Below the pieces are notes generated by a model. That model worked only from the letters and a program-made list of their open reading frames with translations, had not been told where the DNA came from and made no database searches. Shown in pieces: positions 44,340 through 52,961 of a stretch of 64,000 nt of DNA. The position numbers and the translations under genes were made by a program. Position 1 is the stretch's first letter; each line of letters begins with the position of its first letter. The DNA lies in the NCBI RefSeq assembly GCF_024105735.1, contig NZ_JAAAML010000002.1:1-64000 (forward strand). The letters are read 5' to 3'. This DNA is from Parahoeflea alexandrii (GTDB lineage: Bacteria > Pseudomonadota > Alphaproteobacteria > Rhizobiales > Rhizobiaceae).

Positions 44340-46931
44340 ATGGCAACCACACCCGAAGCCAGGCAATCCTTATCCGAAGGCCGTGAGCCGGCAGACAGGA
44401 ACATTGAAGTCCGGCGCTCTGTCAGCCTTGGCCGTCTGCGCATGCGGCTCAACCTGTCGATTGGCCGTCTTCTTACCCTTTCCGCCCCGCTGCTGTCGGT
44501 CGTCGCACTCTATTTCAGCTTCTCCTGGTTTGGGATTTTCCGCATCGTTCCCGACTGGTTCAGGCTGCTGCTCCTCGGTCTTTTCGGCCTTGGCGTGCTG
44601 GCGTCACTGTGGCCCCTGCTGCGCTTCCGCTCGCCCGGTCGCGCCGAGATCGATGCCCGTCTGGAGGCCGAGAACCGCATTGCCAATCAGGCCATTGCCA
44701 CCCAGGACGACAAGATCGAGGCGGACGATCCTTTCGCCCGCGCGCTCTGGGAAGAACATCGGCGCCGCATGGCAAGCAAGATCGGCGCCCTGGAGACCGG
44801 CATCCCCCGCTCAAGCCTGCCACAGCGCGATCCCTGGGGCATGCGCGTCGCCCTCGCGCTGCTGCTGTTTGTCGCCTTCGGCTATTCCTACTCCGGCAAT
44901 GCCGGCAGACCCTCCGATGCCTTCCTCAGCCATTCCAGCGAACAATTGCCCGATATCCGCATCGACGCCTGGATCACGCCGCCGCCCTACGTCAATCAGG
45001 CGCCGATTTTCCTCACCGGGATCGAACGGCCTCAAGGAGAGCCCGTTGAAGCCATCGAGGGCAGCGAGATTACCATTCGCGTCGGCGGCGGCAGCGCCGA
45101 CGCACAGGTGTTGTGGGGAACCGGTTCGGACACTCAGGCGGCCATCGAACCGGAAAATGCCGATACGGCAGCCGCAGCCACCCCCGCGGGAGCATCCACC
45201 TGGACATTCAAGCCGGGAACCGGCGGCGAACTGAAGATCAGCGCCGGAAGGTCTGAGGAAAACTTTGCAATCCGCTTGATACCGGACGAACCGCCCGTGG
45301 CAACATTCGTCGAAACCCCGCGCCGTGCAACCAACGGCGCACTGGAACTCGACTATACCCTCTTCGACGATCACGGAATTGCCAGTGCAGAAGCCGAGAT
45401 CGTTCCGGCCGCCGAACCTGCAGCGAACGCCAGACCCTTGTTCGATCCGCCGAAGTACCGGCTGCCCCTCCCCCGGCGCTCTTCTGCCGACAATCGCGCA
45501 GTCGCCAGTCATGATCTGACCGAGCATCCGCTGGCGGGACAGAGGGTTCGGATCACCCTTGTAGCCACCGACGGAGCCGGGCAGGAAGGCCGCAGCGAAA
45601 CCCTCGAGACAGTGCTGCCAGGACGCCGGTTCTCCGAACCGCTGGCGGCCGCGGTGGTCGAACAGCGCGGCGTGCTGGCCCTCGATGCCAACAACCTGCG
45701 CAGGGTCTTCGACCTGCATGATGCGCTGACCATAGCTCCGGATGAAACCATCCCGAACCTCAGCCATTACCTTTTGCTGGAATCGGTCCGGGGCCGGCTC
45801 GCCTATGCCCGCTCTGATGATGAGCTGCGCGAGGCCATCGACTACATGTGGGGCGTTGCACTGCAGATCGAGGACGGCAACCTGTCGCTCGCCGAGCGCC
45901 GCTTGCGTGATGCCCAGAACGCGCTCGCCGAAGCGCTCGAAAACGGTGCCAGCGACGAAGAGATCGCCCAGCTGATGGATGAGTTGCGCGAAGCCATGCA
46001 GGAATATCTCAGTGAGCTGGCGCGCCAGAACATGAACAACCAAAATACCGAGACCCAGCAGGCGATGCCGGAAAACATGCTGCGTCAGCGTGATCTCGAC
46101 AACATGCTCGACCAGATCGAGAATCTTGCCCGCTCCGGCGCCCGCGACCAGGCCCAGCAGATGCTGCAGGAACTGCAGCGGATGATGAACAATCTCCAAG
46201 CAGGCAGGCAGCAACGCCAGCAGCAGCAGGGCGGTCCTATGCGCCAGCAGATGGACAAGCTTGGCGAACTGATGCGCCAGCAGCAACAACTGATGGATGA
46301 GACCATGCGCGCCGACAGGGAGCGCCAGAGCCAGCCAGGCGAAGGCCGTGACCGCCAGCAGCAGGGACAGCAGCAACCCGGCCAGGGACAGGATCAGGGG
46401 CAAGAGGGCCAGGGCCAGCAATCGCTCGAGGACATGCTCGGCGCGCTGGGCCGCAGCCAGCAGCAGCTCCGCGACGCGCTCGGGCAGTTGCAGAGCGATC
46501 TGGAGGGCATGGGCATGCAGCCCTCAGAAGGATTTGGCGAAGCCGGCGAAGCCATGGGCGACGCCACCGGAAACCTCCAAGGTGGTGAAACAGGTCAGGC
46601 CCTCAGCGATCAGGGAAGGGCTCTGCAGGCGCTCAGGCAGGGCGCCGAGGCCATGATGAACCAGATGATGCAGGCCATGGGCAACCAGCAGGGCGAAGCG
46701 GAAGGTGAGGGACCCGATCAGAACGGCAACCGCGCTGCCGATGATCGCGACCCGCTCGGCCGGCCACGTGCCACCACCGGCCCGGACTTCGGCAGCCGGG
46801 TCGAGGTACCCGACGAAATCGATATCCAGCGCGCAAGGGAAATCCTTGATGCGATCCGCAAGCGGCTGGGTGACCAGCTGTCGCCGGAACTGGAGAAGCG
46901 CTACCTGGAGCGCCTGCTCGATCTTCAATAG
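44340..46931 (+). CDS. TIGR02302 family protein (DUF4175), large membrane-anchored protein
   Basis: Protein of 863 residues of unknown function, found in Alphaproteobacteria. Two or three N-terminal transmembrane helices (about 33-90 and near 165-185) are followed by a large periplasmic region with beta-rich, Ig-like repeats (DAWITPPPYVNQAPIFL near 208; later FVETPRRATNGALELDYTLFDDHG). The last 300 residues are helical and extremely rich in Gln, Met and Arg, with long QQQ/RQQ runs, then RATTGPDFGSRVEVPDEIDIQRAREILDAIRKRL, a conserved C-terminal block. AAGGA precedes the ATG. It follows lysA. Function not known; envelope structure or stress is inference. Confidence 0.88.
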   Translation: MATTPEARQSLSEGREPADRNIEVRRSVSLGRLRMRLNLSIGRLLTLSAPLLSVVALYFSFSWFGIFRIVPDWFRLLLLGLFGLGVLASLWPLLRFRSPGRAEIDARLEAENRIANQAIATQDDKIEADDPFARALWEEHRRRMASKIGALETGIPRSSLPQRDPWGMRVALALLLFVAFGYSYSGNAGRPSDAFLSHSSEQLPDIRIDAWITPPPYVNQAPIFLTGIERPQGEPVEAIEGSEITIRVGGGSADAQVLWGTGSDTQAAIEPENADTAAAATPAGASTWTFKPGTGGELKISAGRSEENFAIRLIPDEPPVATFVETPRRATNGALELDYTLFDDHGIASAEAEIVPAAEPAANARPLFDPPKYRLPLPRRSSADNRAVASHDLTEHPLAGQRVRITLVATDGAGQEGRSETLETVLPGRRFSEPLAAAVVEQRGVLALDANNLRRVFDLHDALTIAPDETIPNLSHYLLLESVRGRLAYARSDDELREAIDYMWGVALQIEDGNLSLAERRLRDAQNALAEALENGASDEEIAQLMDELREAMQEYLSELARQNMNNQNTETQQAMPENMLRQRDLDNMLDQIENLARSGARDQAQQMLQELQRMMNNLQAGRQQRQQQQGGPMRQQMDKLGELMRQQQQLMDETMRADRERQSQPGEGRDRQQQGQQQPGQGQDQGQEGQGQQSLEDMLGALGRSQQQLRDALGQLQSDLEGMGMQPSEGFGEAGEAMGDATGNLQGGETGQALSDQGRALQALRQGAEAMMNQMMQAMGNQQGEAEGEGPDQNGNRAADDRDPLGRPRATTGPDFGSRVEVPDEIDIQRAREILDAIRKRLGDQLSPELEKRYLERLLDLQ

Positions 46932-46957
46932 ACCGGCAGAGGCAGTACAGCTCGGCC

Positions 46958-47329
46958 TCAGGCGGCCTGCGCGGTCAACGCGTCCGCCACCGCCTGGCGG
47001 ATGTCCGGCAGCGAGAACGGCTTCGGAACCACATCCACGACGATCTGCATCAGCGGCTCGGCGCGCTCGCGCTGTTCGGCATAGCCCGTCATCAGCAGGA
47101 TCGGCATACCGGGGCTGTGTTCGGCGGACGCAGTCGCAAGCGCGATGCCGTCCATGACCGGCATCCGGATATCGGACAACAGCAGATCAAAACTGCTCTC
47201 CATCACATGGTCCAGCGCCTCGGCTCCGTCTCCGGCTTCGACGATCTCGTGACCATCCATGACGAGCGCCCGCGCAACAAAGCGCCTGAGAGAATCTTCG
47301 TCTTCGGCGATGAGAATTCTGGCCATCAT
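46958..47329 (-). CDS. Single-domain response regulator, CpdR-like
   Basis: Receiver-only protein of 123 residues. The acidic pocket (E9, D10), phospho-acceptor D53 in LLLSDIRMP, T81 and K103 (in VPKPF) are all intact, and there is no output domain. The sequence resembles CpdR, which in unphosphorylated form primes the ClpXP protease for CtrA degradation in the alphaproteobacterial cell cycle; whether this is cpdR1, cpdR2 or an unrelated paralogue cannot be told by eye. It converges with the TIGR02302 gene, 26 bases apart. Confidence 0.78.
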   Translation of the reverse strand: MMARILIAEDEDSLRRFVARALVMDGHEIVEAGDGAEALDHVMESSFDLLLSDIRMPVMDGIALATASAEHSPGMPILLMTGYAEQRERAEPLMQIVVDVVPKPFSLPDIRQAVADALTAQAA

Positions 47330-47434
47330 TTGCTCCCTGCTTGTCCGCGGAACCTAGGGTGCAAAACTTGCCGCAAGGTGAACGACCGGATCATTCTCCG
47401 TGTGCCGCGTCGATTCGGCGCGGAGGTCGCAGAC

Positions 47435-47977
47435 TCAGGCGTCGCCCTTGACCACCCCGACAAAGGGCAGTTCGCGGAAGGCATAGGCCACGTCCATGCC
47501 GTAGCCGACCACAAAATAGTCCGGGCACTCGAAGCCGACATAATCGGCATCGAGGCTGCCTTCGCGGCGGGAGCGCTTGTCGAGCAGCACGGCGATATCG
47601 ACATTGTTGGCGCCGCGCTCGTACATCAGGTCACGCGCAAAGCGCAGCGTCCGGCCCGATTCCAGAATGTCGTCGATCAACAGCACATCGCGCCCGCGCA
47701 CATCGCTGTCGATGTCCTTGATGATCTTCACGCCCTGGCTGGTGGTGCCGCGACCGTAGCTCGACAGGGTGATGAACTCCACTTCCGGCGCGAGACCGGC
47801 ATCATGCAGTGCGCGGATCAGGTCCGCGGCGAAAATGAACGAGCCCTTCAGGATCGAAATCACCAGCAGGTCCTTCTTCGGACTTTCAGCGATCTCCGCC
47901 GCCATCGCGCGATTGCGCGCAGCAATCATGTCCGGAGTAAAAAGGGGTTCGATGTTTTTTCCGCGCACAACCGGCAT
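47435..47977 (-). CDS. hpt: Hypoxanthine phosphoribosyltransferase
   Basis: Purine salvage: converts hypoxanthine (and often guanine) plus PRPP into IMP/GMP. The 180-residue protein has family length with the PRPP-binding loop VLLIDDILESGRTLRFARDLM near 99-119, LLVISILKGSFIFAADLIRA near 34-53, and VEFITLSSYG. It lies between the response regulator and a membrane protein gene on the same strand. Confidence 0.94.
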   Translation of the reverse strand: MPVVRGKNIEPLFTPDMIAARNRAMAAEIAESPKKDLLVISILKGSFIFAADLIRALHDAGLAPEVEFITLSSYGRGTTSQGVKIIKDIDSDVRGRDVLLIDDILESGRTLRFARDLMYERGANNVDIAVLLDKRSRREGSLDADYVGFECPDYFVVGYGMDVAYAFRELPFVGVVKGDA

Positions 47978-48156
47978 TCGCGCTCTCCAGGAAGGGTTGG
48001 TCTGCTATCAGCGCCCACTCCTAGAGGTCTTCGCCGTCAATTGAAAGCCGTTTGAGCCCACGTTTTCGCGGCAATGCTCACCCGTCGGCGTCATCTGCCA
48101 TGACAATCAGGGCGCGGGCCGCGAGCCTCCCAGACTTTGGTTGTTACTTGTCGGCC

Positions 48157-48780
48157 TCAACCGCCCGCCGGCCTGATCATCAGGATGGAACCTGCCCGTT
48201 CGATTCGGGCGGGCCGCGGCAAAGGGGCAGAATAGCCCTGGGCGGCAGGCTTCGACTGGTTGGCTGGTGTGGAGGACGTTACCACCGGGTCGGGCGACAG
48301 CACCACGGGCTCCCGCAACGGGGCGGGTCCCGCGTCGGTTCTTGCCGGTGGCTCTCCGGCACCGGGCTCACCGACCAGTGCGTGACCACCGGCCATCCAG
48401 AACACGGCCATCGCCATGACCGCACACACCATCACGGCAAGTGTCATCAGCGGAGACATCAGCCGGCTCGTCTTGCTGGTGCCCGGATTGCCGGCAAACA
48501 CACCGAGCCGCTCGCCCGCTGCGGAGGAGCGGCCTGCGAAGTCGCGCGGAATGGGGCCATCTTCGGCCGCTGGCATTGTCATCCGGGATTTGAACACCCC
48601 GCCGTCAGTCCTTGCCGCCGGTCGCGTTGCAAACACATCGCGCGGTGCGGAAACGGTTTCGAAGCAGGCATCCTCCGCATCACGCCTGCGTACGGGGTTC
48701 AGGCCGGATCGTCGCTCCGGCATCAGCAGATCACCGGCTTCCGGTCTGAGCGGATGTGTGGCACGGTTTGAAACGCCCAT
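48157..48780 (-). CDS. Conserved hypothetical membrane protein divergent from ftsE
   Basis: Protein of 207 residues with one transmembrane helix at about 107-130 (SPLMTLAVMVCAVMAMAVFWMAGG) between a charged N-terminal cytoplasmic region and a Pro/Ala-rich periplasmic tail ending in RAGSILMIRPAGG. AAGGGG lies six bases before the ATG at 48780. I do not recognise a domain. It is divergent from ftsE, shares the intergenic region with the CtrA box, and I recall similar proteins beside ftsEX in rhizobia; an envelope or division role is only suggested by position. Confidence 0.65.
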   Translation of the reverse strand: MGVSNRATHPLRPEAGDLLMPERRSGLNPVRRRDAEDACFETVSAPRDVFATRPAARTDGGVFKSRMTMPAAEDGPIPRDFAGRSSAAGERLGVFAGNPGTSKTSRLMSPLMTLAVMVCAVMAMAVFWMAGGHALVGEPGAGEPPARTDAGPAPLREPVVLSPDPVVTSSTPANQSKPAAQGYSAPLPRPARIERAGSILMIRPAGG

Positions 48781-48903
48781 GAGGCACCCCTTTTCCACCC
48801 CTGCAATGCAGAAGGCATTGAAACATCTCTTACCGATCCGTAAATGGAAATGATTAACGCTTGGCGAACGAGCCGCGTATACCAGCCGGTTCGGGGCACG
48901 GAT

Positions 48904-48919
48904 TTAACGCCGCATTAAC
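48904..48919. promoter_or_regulatory. CtrA binding site upstream of ftsE
   Basis: TTAA-CGCCGCA-TTAAC matches the full CtrA consensus TTAA-N7-TTAAC exactly. TTAA is rare in this GC-rich window, so an exact N7 pair is unlikely by chance. A further half-site GATTAACG lies near 48852-48859. The box is 65 bases upstream of ftsE and lies in the divergent region shared with the membrane protein gene. Confidence 0.7.
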
Positions 48920-48983
48920 CATACCCGGCGACTGTGCGGCCCGGTTGCCGCTCACAAAGTCCTGCCGGGACAGGAAGGGACCT

Positions 48984-49643
48984 TTGATCCATTTCGAAAA
49001 TGTCGGTTTGCGTTACGGTATGGGACCTGAGGTCCTGCGTGACCTGACCTTCGACATCCCCAAGAGATCCTTCCAGTTCCTGACCGGCCCGTCGGGTGCG
49101 GGAAAAACCACGTTGATGCGCCTGCTTTTCATGTCGCTCAAACCGACACGCGGACTGATTCGCATGTTCGATCGCGATATCTCCGTGATTCCCGGAGAGG
49201 AACTGCCGCTGCTGCGGCGGCGGATCGGCATCGTCTTCCAAGATTTCCGTCTACTCGATCACATGACCACCTATGAGAATGTCTCCCTGCCGCTACGGGT
49301 GCGCGGCAAGGAGGAAGCCAGCTATCGGTCCGATGTAATCGAACTGCTCAAATGGGTCGGGCTTGGGGAGCGCATCAACGTACTGCCGCCGGTTCTGTCC
49401 GGCGGCGAAAAACAGCGCGTGGCGATTGCCCGCGCCCTGATCGACCAGCCCGAGGTGCTGCTCGCAGACGAACCCACCGGCAATGTCGATCCGCCGATGG
49501 CGCAGCGGCTGCTCAACCTGTTCACCGAGCTCAACCGGCTCGGCACGGCCGTCATCATCGCCACCCATGACCTGAGCCTGATGGATCGGGTCGACGCCCG
49601 GCGCATGATCCTGTCGGAAGGACGGCTCGATATCTATGACTGA
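48984..49643 (+). CDS. ftsE: Cell division ATP-binding protein FtsE
   Basis: ABC ATPase that with FtsX works in the divisome, linking FtsZ to activation of peptidoglycan hydrolases. The 219-residue protein has Walker A GPSGAGKTT near 34-42, the signature LSGGEKQRVAIARAL near 137-151 and Walker B LLADEPTGNVD near 160-170. The start is TTG at 48984, giving MIHFENVGLRYG, with AGGAAGGGA just upstream; this matches the family N-terminus, and any start further upstream would be unnatural. The end overlaps ftsX by eight bases. Confidence 0.95.
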   Translation: MIHFENVGLRYGMGPEVLRDLTFDIPKRSFQFLTGPSGAGKTTLMRLLFMSLKPTRGLIRMFDRDISVIPGEELPLLRRRIGIVFQDFRLLDHMTTYENVSLPLRVRGKEEASYRSDVIELLKWVGLGERINVLPPVLSGGEKQRVAIARALIDQPEVLLADEPTGNVDPPMAQRLLNLFTELNRLGTAVIIATHDLSLMDRVDARRMILSEGRLDIYD

Positions 49644-50625
49644 GCGCGCCGATCCCAGCGATACCCGGAAGAGAGAGAGGCTGGTCACGCTCCGGCCGAT
49701 GGCGCCGATCGTGCCGCCGGTCAATGTGTCCGGCCACGCACTGATGGTGGTGATCGCCATCATGTCATTTCTCTGCGCCATGACGCTGGGAGCTGTGACC
49801 ATGATCCAGGAAAAGGCTGAAGCCTGGCAGGGGGATGTCTCTCGCGAGATCACGGTGCAGATCAAGCCGGAAGATGGTCTCGACATGGAAGCCGCTTTGA
49901 CCGAGGTGCGGACCATCGCATTGTCCTTTCCGGGCACCTTGAGCGCGGAAATAGTCGACCGCGCCTCGACCGCGCGATTGCTCGAACCATGGCTTGGCGA
50001 AGGTTTCGACATGGACGAGCTTCCCGTACCCAGGCTGGTCATCGTTACCATTGATGAGACCGCACCACCGGATTTTGCAGCGATCCGGCAGAACCTTGCC
50101 GAGGCTGTTCCCGCCGCAACGCTGGATGATCACCGCGCCTGGGCCGATCGCCTGATTTCCATGGCGCGCATCACCGTGCTGATCGGCATCGGCATTCTGA
50201 CGCTGATGTTCGCCACCACCATGCTGACCGTCATCTTCGCCACCCGTGGCGCGATGGCCGGCAACAGACACATCGTCGAAGTGCTGCATTTCGTCGGCGC
50301 CGAAACCAGTTTCATCGCCTCCGAATTCCAGAAGCGTTTCCTGTTGATCGGCCTCAAGGGGGCAGCCTTTGGCGGCGGCATTGCGGCTCTGGGATTTCTG
50401 CTGCTCGGAGCCTGGCAATCCAATTCGATGGCGACGGCCCTCAATGATCAGGTGACGGCCCTTTTCGGCCGCTTCACCCTCAGCGGTGCCGGCTACTTCG
50501 GCATTGTCGGCATTGTCGTGCTGATCTCGGCAATGACGGCGGTAACGACGCGACTGACAGTCACACGCACGATCCGCGAAATCGATCGCCAGCGGGCTGA
50601 TCCTTCGCTTGCGGAAATCGGTTAA
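49636..50625 (+). CDS. ftsX: Cell division protein FtsX
   Basis: Membrane partner of FtsE, 329 residues. One transmembrane segment at about 36-58 is followed by a periplasmic extracellular loop (60-170) that would contact a peptidoglycan hydrolase activator, then three C-terminal transmembrane helices (about 175-200, 235-262, 285-310) in the usual FtsX layout. The start overlaps the ftsE stop, so translation is coupled. The CtrA box upstream of ftsE would control both. Confidence 0.93.
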   Translation: MTERADPSDTRKRERLVTLRPMAPIVPPVNVSGHALMVVIAIMSFLCAMTLGAVTMIQEKAEAWQGDVSREITVQIKPEDGLDMEAALTEVRTIALSFPGTLSAEIVDRASTARLLEPWLGEGFDMDELPVPRLVIVTIDETAPPDFAAIRQNLAEAVPAATLDDHRAWADRLISMARITVLIGIGILTLMFATTMLTVIFATRGAMAGNRHIVEVLHFVGAETSFIASEFQKRFLLIGLKGAAFGGGIAALGFLLLGAWQSNSMATALNDQVTALFGRFTLSGAGYFGIVGIVVLISAMTAVTTRLTVTRTIREIDRQRADPSLAEIG

Positions 50626-50688
50626 CTTGCCCGGGTTTTGCCGCAAATCTGACTGGTCCTTGCCGGAATCTCGGAGTATTCATGGGTT

Positions 50689-51420
50689 ATGAGCGTGGAA
50701 ACCGCACAACCTGATCCGGACTCGCCCGGAGCCGCCAAGACTGATGCGTTCCATCGTCTCCGGCGGGTGGGTCACCATGGCCTGCGCTTGTTCACGATCA
50801 CCGCCATCGTTGGTGCCGCATTGATTGCAATGGGTTTTTTCCGCTTCACCGACTCCATAGCAGAGTTGAAGGCCACCGATACAGCCAGTGAAGTTGATGC
50901 AATCGTGGCGCTGACCGGCGGTTATCAGCGAATCGATCAGGCACTGGCATTGCTGGAGAGCGGTGTCGGCGCACGTCTGCTGATTTCGGGCGTCAATCCA
51001 TCCACCAGCGGCGCGGCACTCCGCCGGGCCACCGGAACCAAGACGGCGACCTTCGCCTGCTGCGTCGATATCGGCTACGAGGCTCTCGACACCATCGGCA
51101 ATGCCAATGAAACAGCCGAGTGGATCCGGCAGCGCGGCTACAGCCGTGTTCTGGTGGTCACCAACAATTACCACATGCCACGCAGCCTGCTCGAACTCTC
51201 CCAGGCAAGCCCTGACGTGACCTTCCTGGCCTATCCGGTGACCCATGCCGATCTGAAGACCGAGACATGGCTCGCCGATCCGGTCGCGCTGCGGACACTT
51301 TTCGTGGAATACGCCAAATACTCCCTGGCGCAGCTGCGCTACTGGAGCGGGGCGAAAACCTCGAGTGGCCTGCGCGCCGATGTCTATGGGCAGGCACCGG
51401 TGACCTCCAGCCTGCAGTGA
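50689..51420 (+). CDS. YdcF/DUF218 family membrane protein
   Basis: Protein of 243 residues with one N-terminal membrane helix (about 27-50) and a periplasmic DUF218 domain: VDAIVALTGGYQRIDQALALLESGVGARLLISGVNP near residues 66-100, and VTNNYHMPRSLLELSQASPD near 162-180. ElyC/SanA-type members influence envelope integrity and vancomycin permeability in enterobacteria; the exact function is not known. It lies between ftsX and plsC on one strand, a conserved rhizobial order as I recall. Confidence 0.85.
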   Translation: MSVETAQPDPDSPGAAKTDAFHRLRRVGHHGLRLFTITAIVGAALIAMGFFRFTDSIAELKATDTASEVDAIVALTGGYQRIDQALALLESGVGARLLISGVNPSTSGAALRRATGTKTATFACCVDIGYEALDTIGNANETAEWIRQRGYSRVLVVTNNYHMPRSLLELSQASPDVTFLAYPVTHADLKTETWLADPVALRTLFVEYAKYSLAQLRYWSGAKTSSGLRADVYGQAPVTSSLQ

Positions 51421-51521
51421 TTTTTCCCGCCGCGCCGGTTTTCCGCTGCCCATCAATGGTGTAACCCGGATTACAGGTTCTGCTGGCGTTTCCGGCAGCG
51501 CCCCACGCCAACCCGGAATCC

Positions 51522-52328
51522 ATGATGATTGCCCTACGCTCCGTTCTTTTCAATATTGCGTTCTACATCAACCTGATCGCACGCATGATCCTGCTATCGC
51601 CGTACTACTTCTTGGCTGAACGCAAGAAGGCCTGGTCCGTCCCGAAGAACTGGGTTCGCGCCAATCATTGGCTGCAGGCAAGGATTGTTGGAACGACGTT
51701 CGAGATCGAAGGTCTCGAGAACATCCCCGACACCGGCTACATTTTTGCTCCCAAGCACCAGTCCTTCTGGGATGCCTACGCCTTGCTGCCTTGGCTCGAC
51801 GATCCGTTCTACATCCTCAAGCGCGAGCTCATGTGGATCCCGCTGTTCGGCCAGTATGTCTCGAAGATGAAGATGATCCCGGTCAATCGCGGCGCCCGTG
51901 GCAAGGTCATGGCCGAAGTGCTGGAGCGCACGAAAGAAGAAATCCGCAACGGCCGCCAGCTCATCATTTATCCCGAAGGCACGCGCCGCGCCGCCGGCGC
52001 GCCGCCGGACTACAAATACGGCATCGCCCGGCTCTACCGTGACCTCGATGTGCCGGTGGTGCCGGTCGTCATGCATCCGGGCCTGTTCTGGCCGCGCCGC
52101 AAGTTCCTGCGCTATCCCGGCCATTTCAAGGTGCAGATCCTGCCGCCGATTCCGGCGGGCATGGATCCCGATCGATTCATGGACAGGCTGATCGAGGTCA
52201 TGGAGACCGCCAGCGACAAGCTGCTGGTCGAAACCGTGGCGGCCAATCCGCAGCTACCTCTGCGTGCGGATGCACGGCGCAGGCTCAAGGAGCTCGGAGC
52301 CCTGCCCTCGGATCCCCGGCTTCAATGA
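51522..52328 (+). CDS. plsC: 1-acyl-sn-glycerol-3-phosphate acyltransferase
   Basis: Acylates lysophosphatidic acid to phosphatidic acid, the second step of phospholipid synthesis. The 268-residue protein has an N-terminal membrane helix, the catalytic HX4D motif in KHQSFWDAYA near 80-90, and the FPEGTR-like YPEGTRRAAG near 152-161, with the PVVPVVMHPG block following. The first two codons are both ATG (51522 and 51525). It ends six bases from the convergent cyclotransferase gene. Confidence 0.93.
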   Translation: MMIALRSVLFNIAFYINLIARMILLSPYYFLAERKKAWSVPKNWVRANHWLQARIVGTTFEIEGLENIPDTGYIFAPKHQSFWDAYALLPWLDDPFYILKRELMWIPLFGQYVSKMKMIPVNRGARGKVMAEVLERTKEEIRNGRQLIIYPEGTRRAAGAPPDYKYGIARLYRDLDVPVVPVVMHPGLFWPRRKFLRYPGHFKVQILPPIPAGMDPDRFMDRLIEVMETASDKLLVETVAANPQLPLRADARRRLKELGALPSDPRLQ

Positions 52329-52334
52329 CAGGTT

Positions 52335-52874
52335 TCATTGACCCGTAAGTCGCACCGGAACCCGCAGTGCATCCGCAACCGCTTCCAGATGCTGATCGCG
52401 GATACGCAACGTCCTGAGATGATCAACCGTGTTGATAACGTAGTCCTCGTTGGGACCCGATTGTCCCACGGCGCCGGAAACCTGTGAAAGCGCATCCTTG
52501 ACCGACAACGCACCTCCATATTGCGTGTGGCCGCGGTCGACAACATAGGTCAGTGCCCGGACATCCCGCCCATCATCCAGACGCACCTTGCGCGTGGTCT
52601 CAAGATACACATTGGTGACCAGTTCACGTGCCCGCAGGTAGTCTGTCACTGCGTCCCGGTCGGCGGGCCGCACCCGAAAGGCGACACCATGACAGGAGCC
52701 GCCACGATCCAGCCCCAGAACCAGTCCCGGCCGTTCCGGCGTACCGCGGTGGACAAAGGAGCGCACGCAAAGCGCCCGGTGATAGCCGAACAGCCGTGCC
52801 TGCCTTGTTTCCTCATGCGCGAAACCCGGCCGCCACATCAGCGATCCATAGCCAAACACCCAAAAATCGTCCAT
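52335..52874 (-). CDS. Gamma-glutamylcyclotransferase (ChaC-like)
   Basis: Cyclises gamma-glutamyl groups to 5-oxoproline; ChaC-type enzymes act on glutathione in the cytoplasm. The 179-residue protein begins with the substrate-binding VFGYGSLMWRPGF (the GYGSL signature), followed by GYHRALCVRSFVHRGTPERPGL and the later LTYVVDRGHTQYGG. The catalytic glutamate is likely in RARELVTNVYLE. The neighbouring genes do not point to a pathway, though several glutathione-linked genes (grxC, gloB) are in the window. Confidence 0.9.
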   Translation of the reverse strand: MDDFWVFGYGSLMWRPGFAHEETRQARLFGYHRALCVRSFVHRGTPERPGLVLGLDRGGSCHGVAFRVRPADRDAVTDYLRARELVTNVYLETTRKVRLDDGRDVRALTYVVDRGHTQYGGALSVKDALSQVSGAVGQSGPNEDYVINTVDHLRTLRIRDQHLEAVADALRVPVRLTGQ

Positions 52875-52961
52875 ATCCCAGCCTAGGTTGACGGCGAAAA
52901 GCCGCTGCTACACTTCAATTCCCGCTATAACCGCCTTGTCGGTCCTTATTGCAGGCCACGC

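Noticed and set aside
44811-46421. Minus-strand open frame of 536 codons rich in leucine
   Set aside because: The leucine-rich stretch is the complement of the CAG-rich glutamine segment of the TIGR02302 gene.
46190-46440. CAG/CAGCAG repeats as a repeat array
   Set aside because: They encode the glutamine-rich region of the TIGR02302 protein and are irregular; not a CRISPR or tandem-repeat element.
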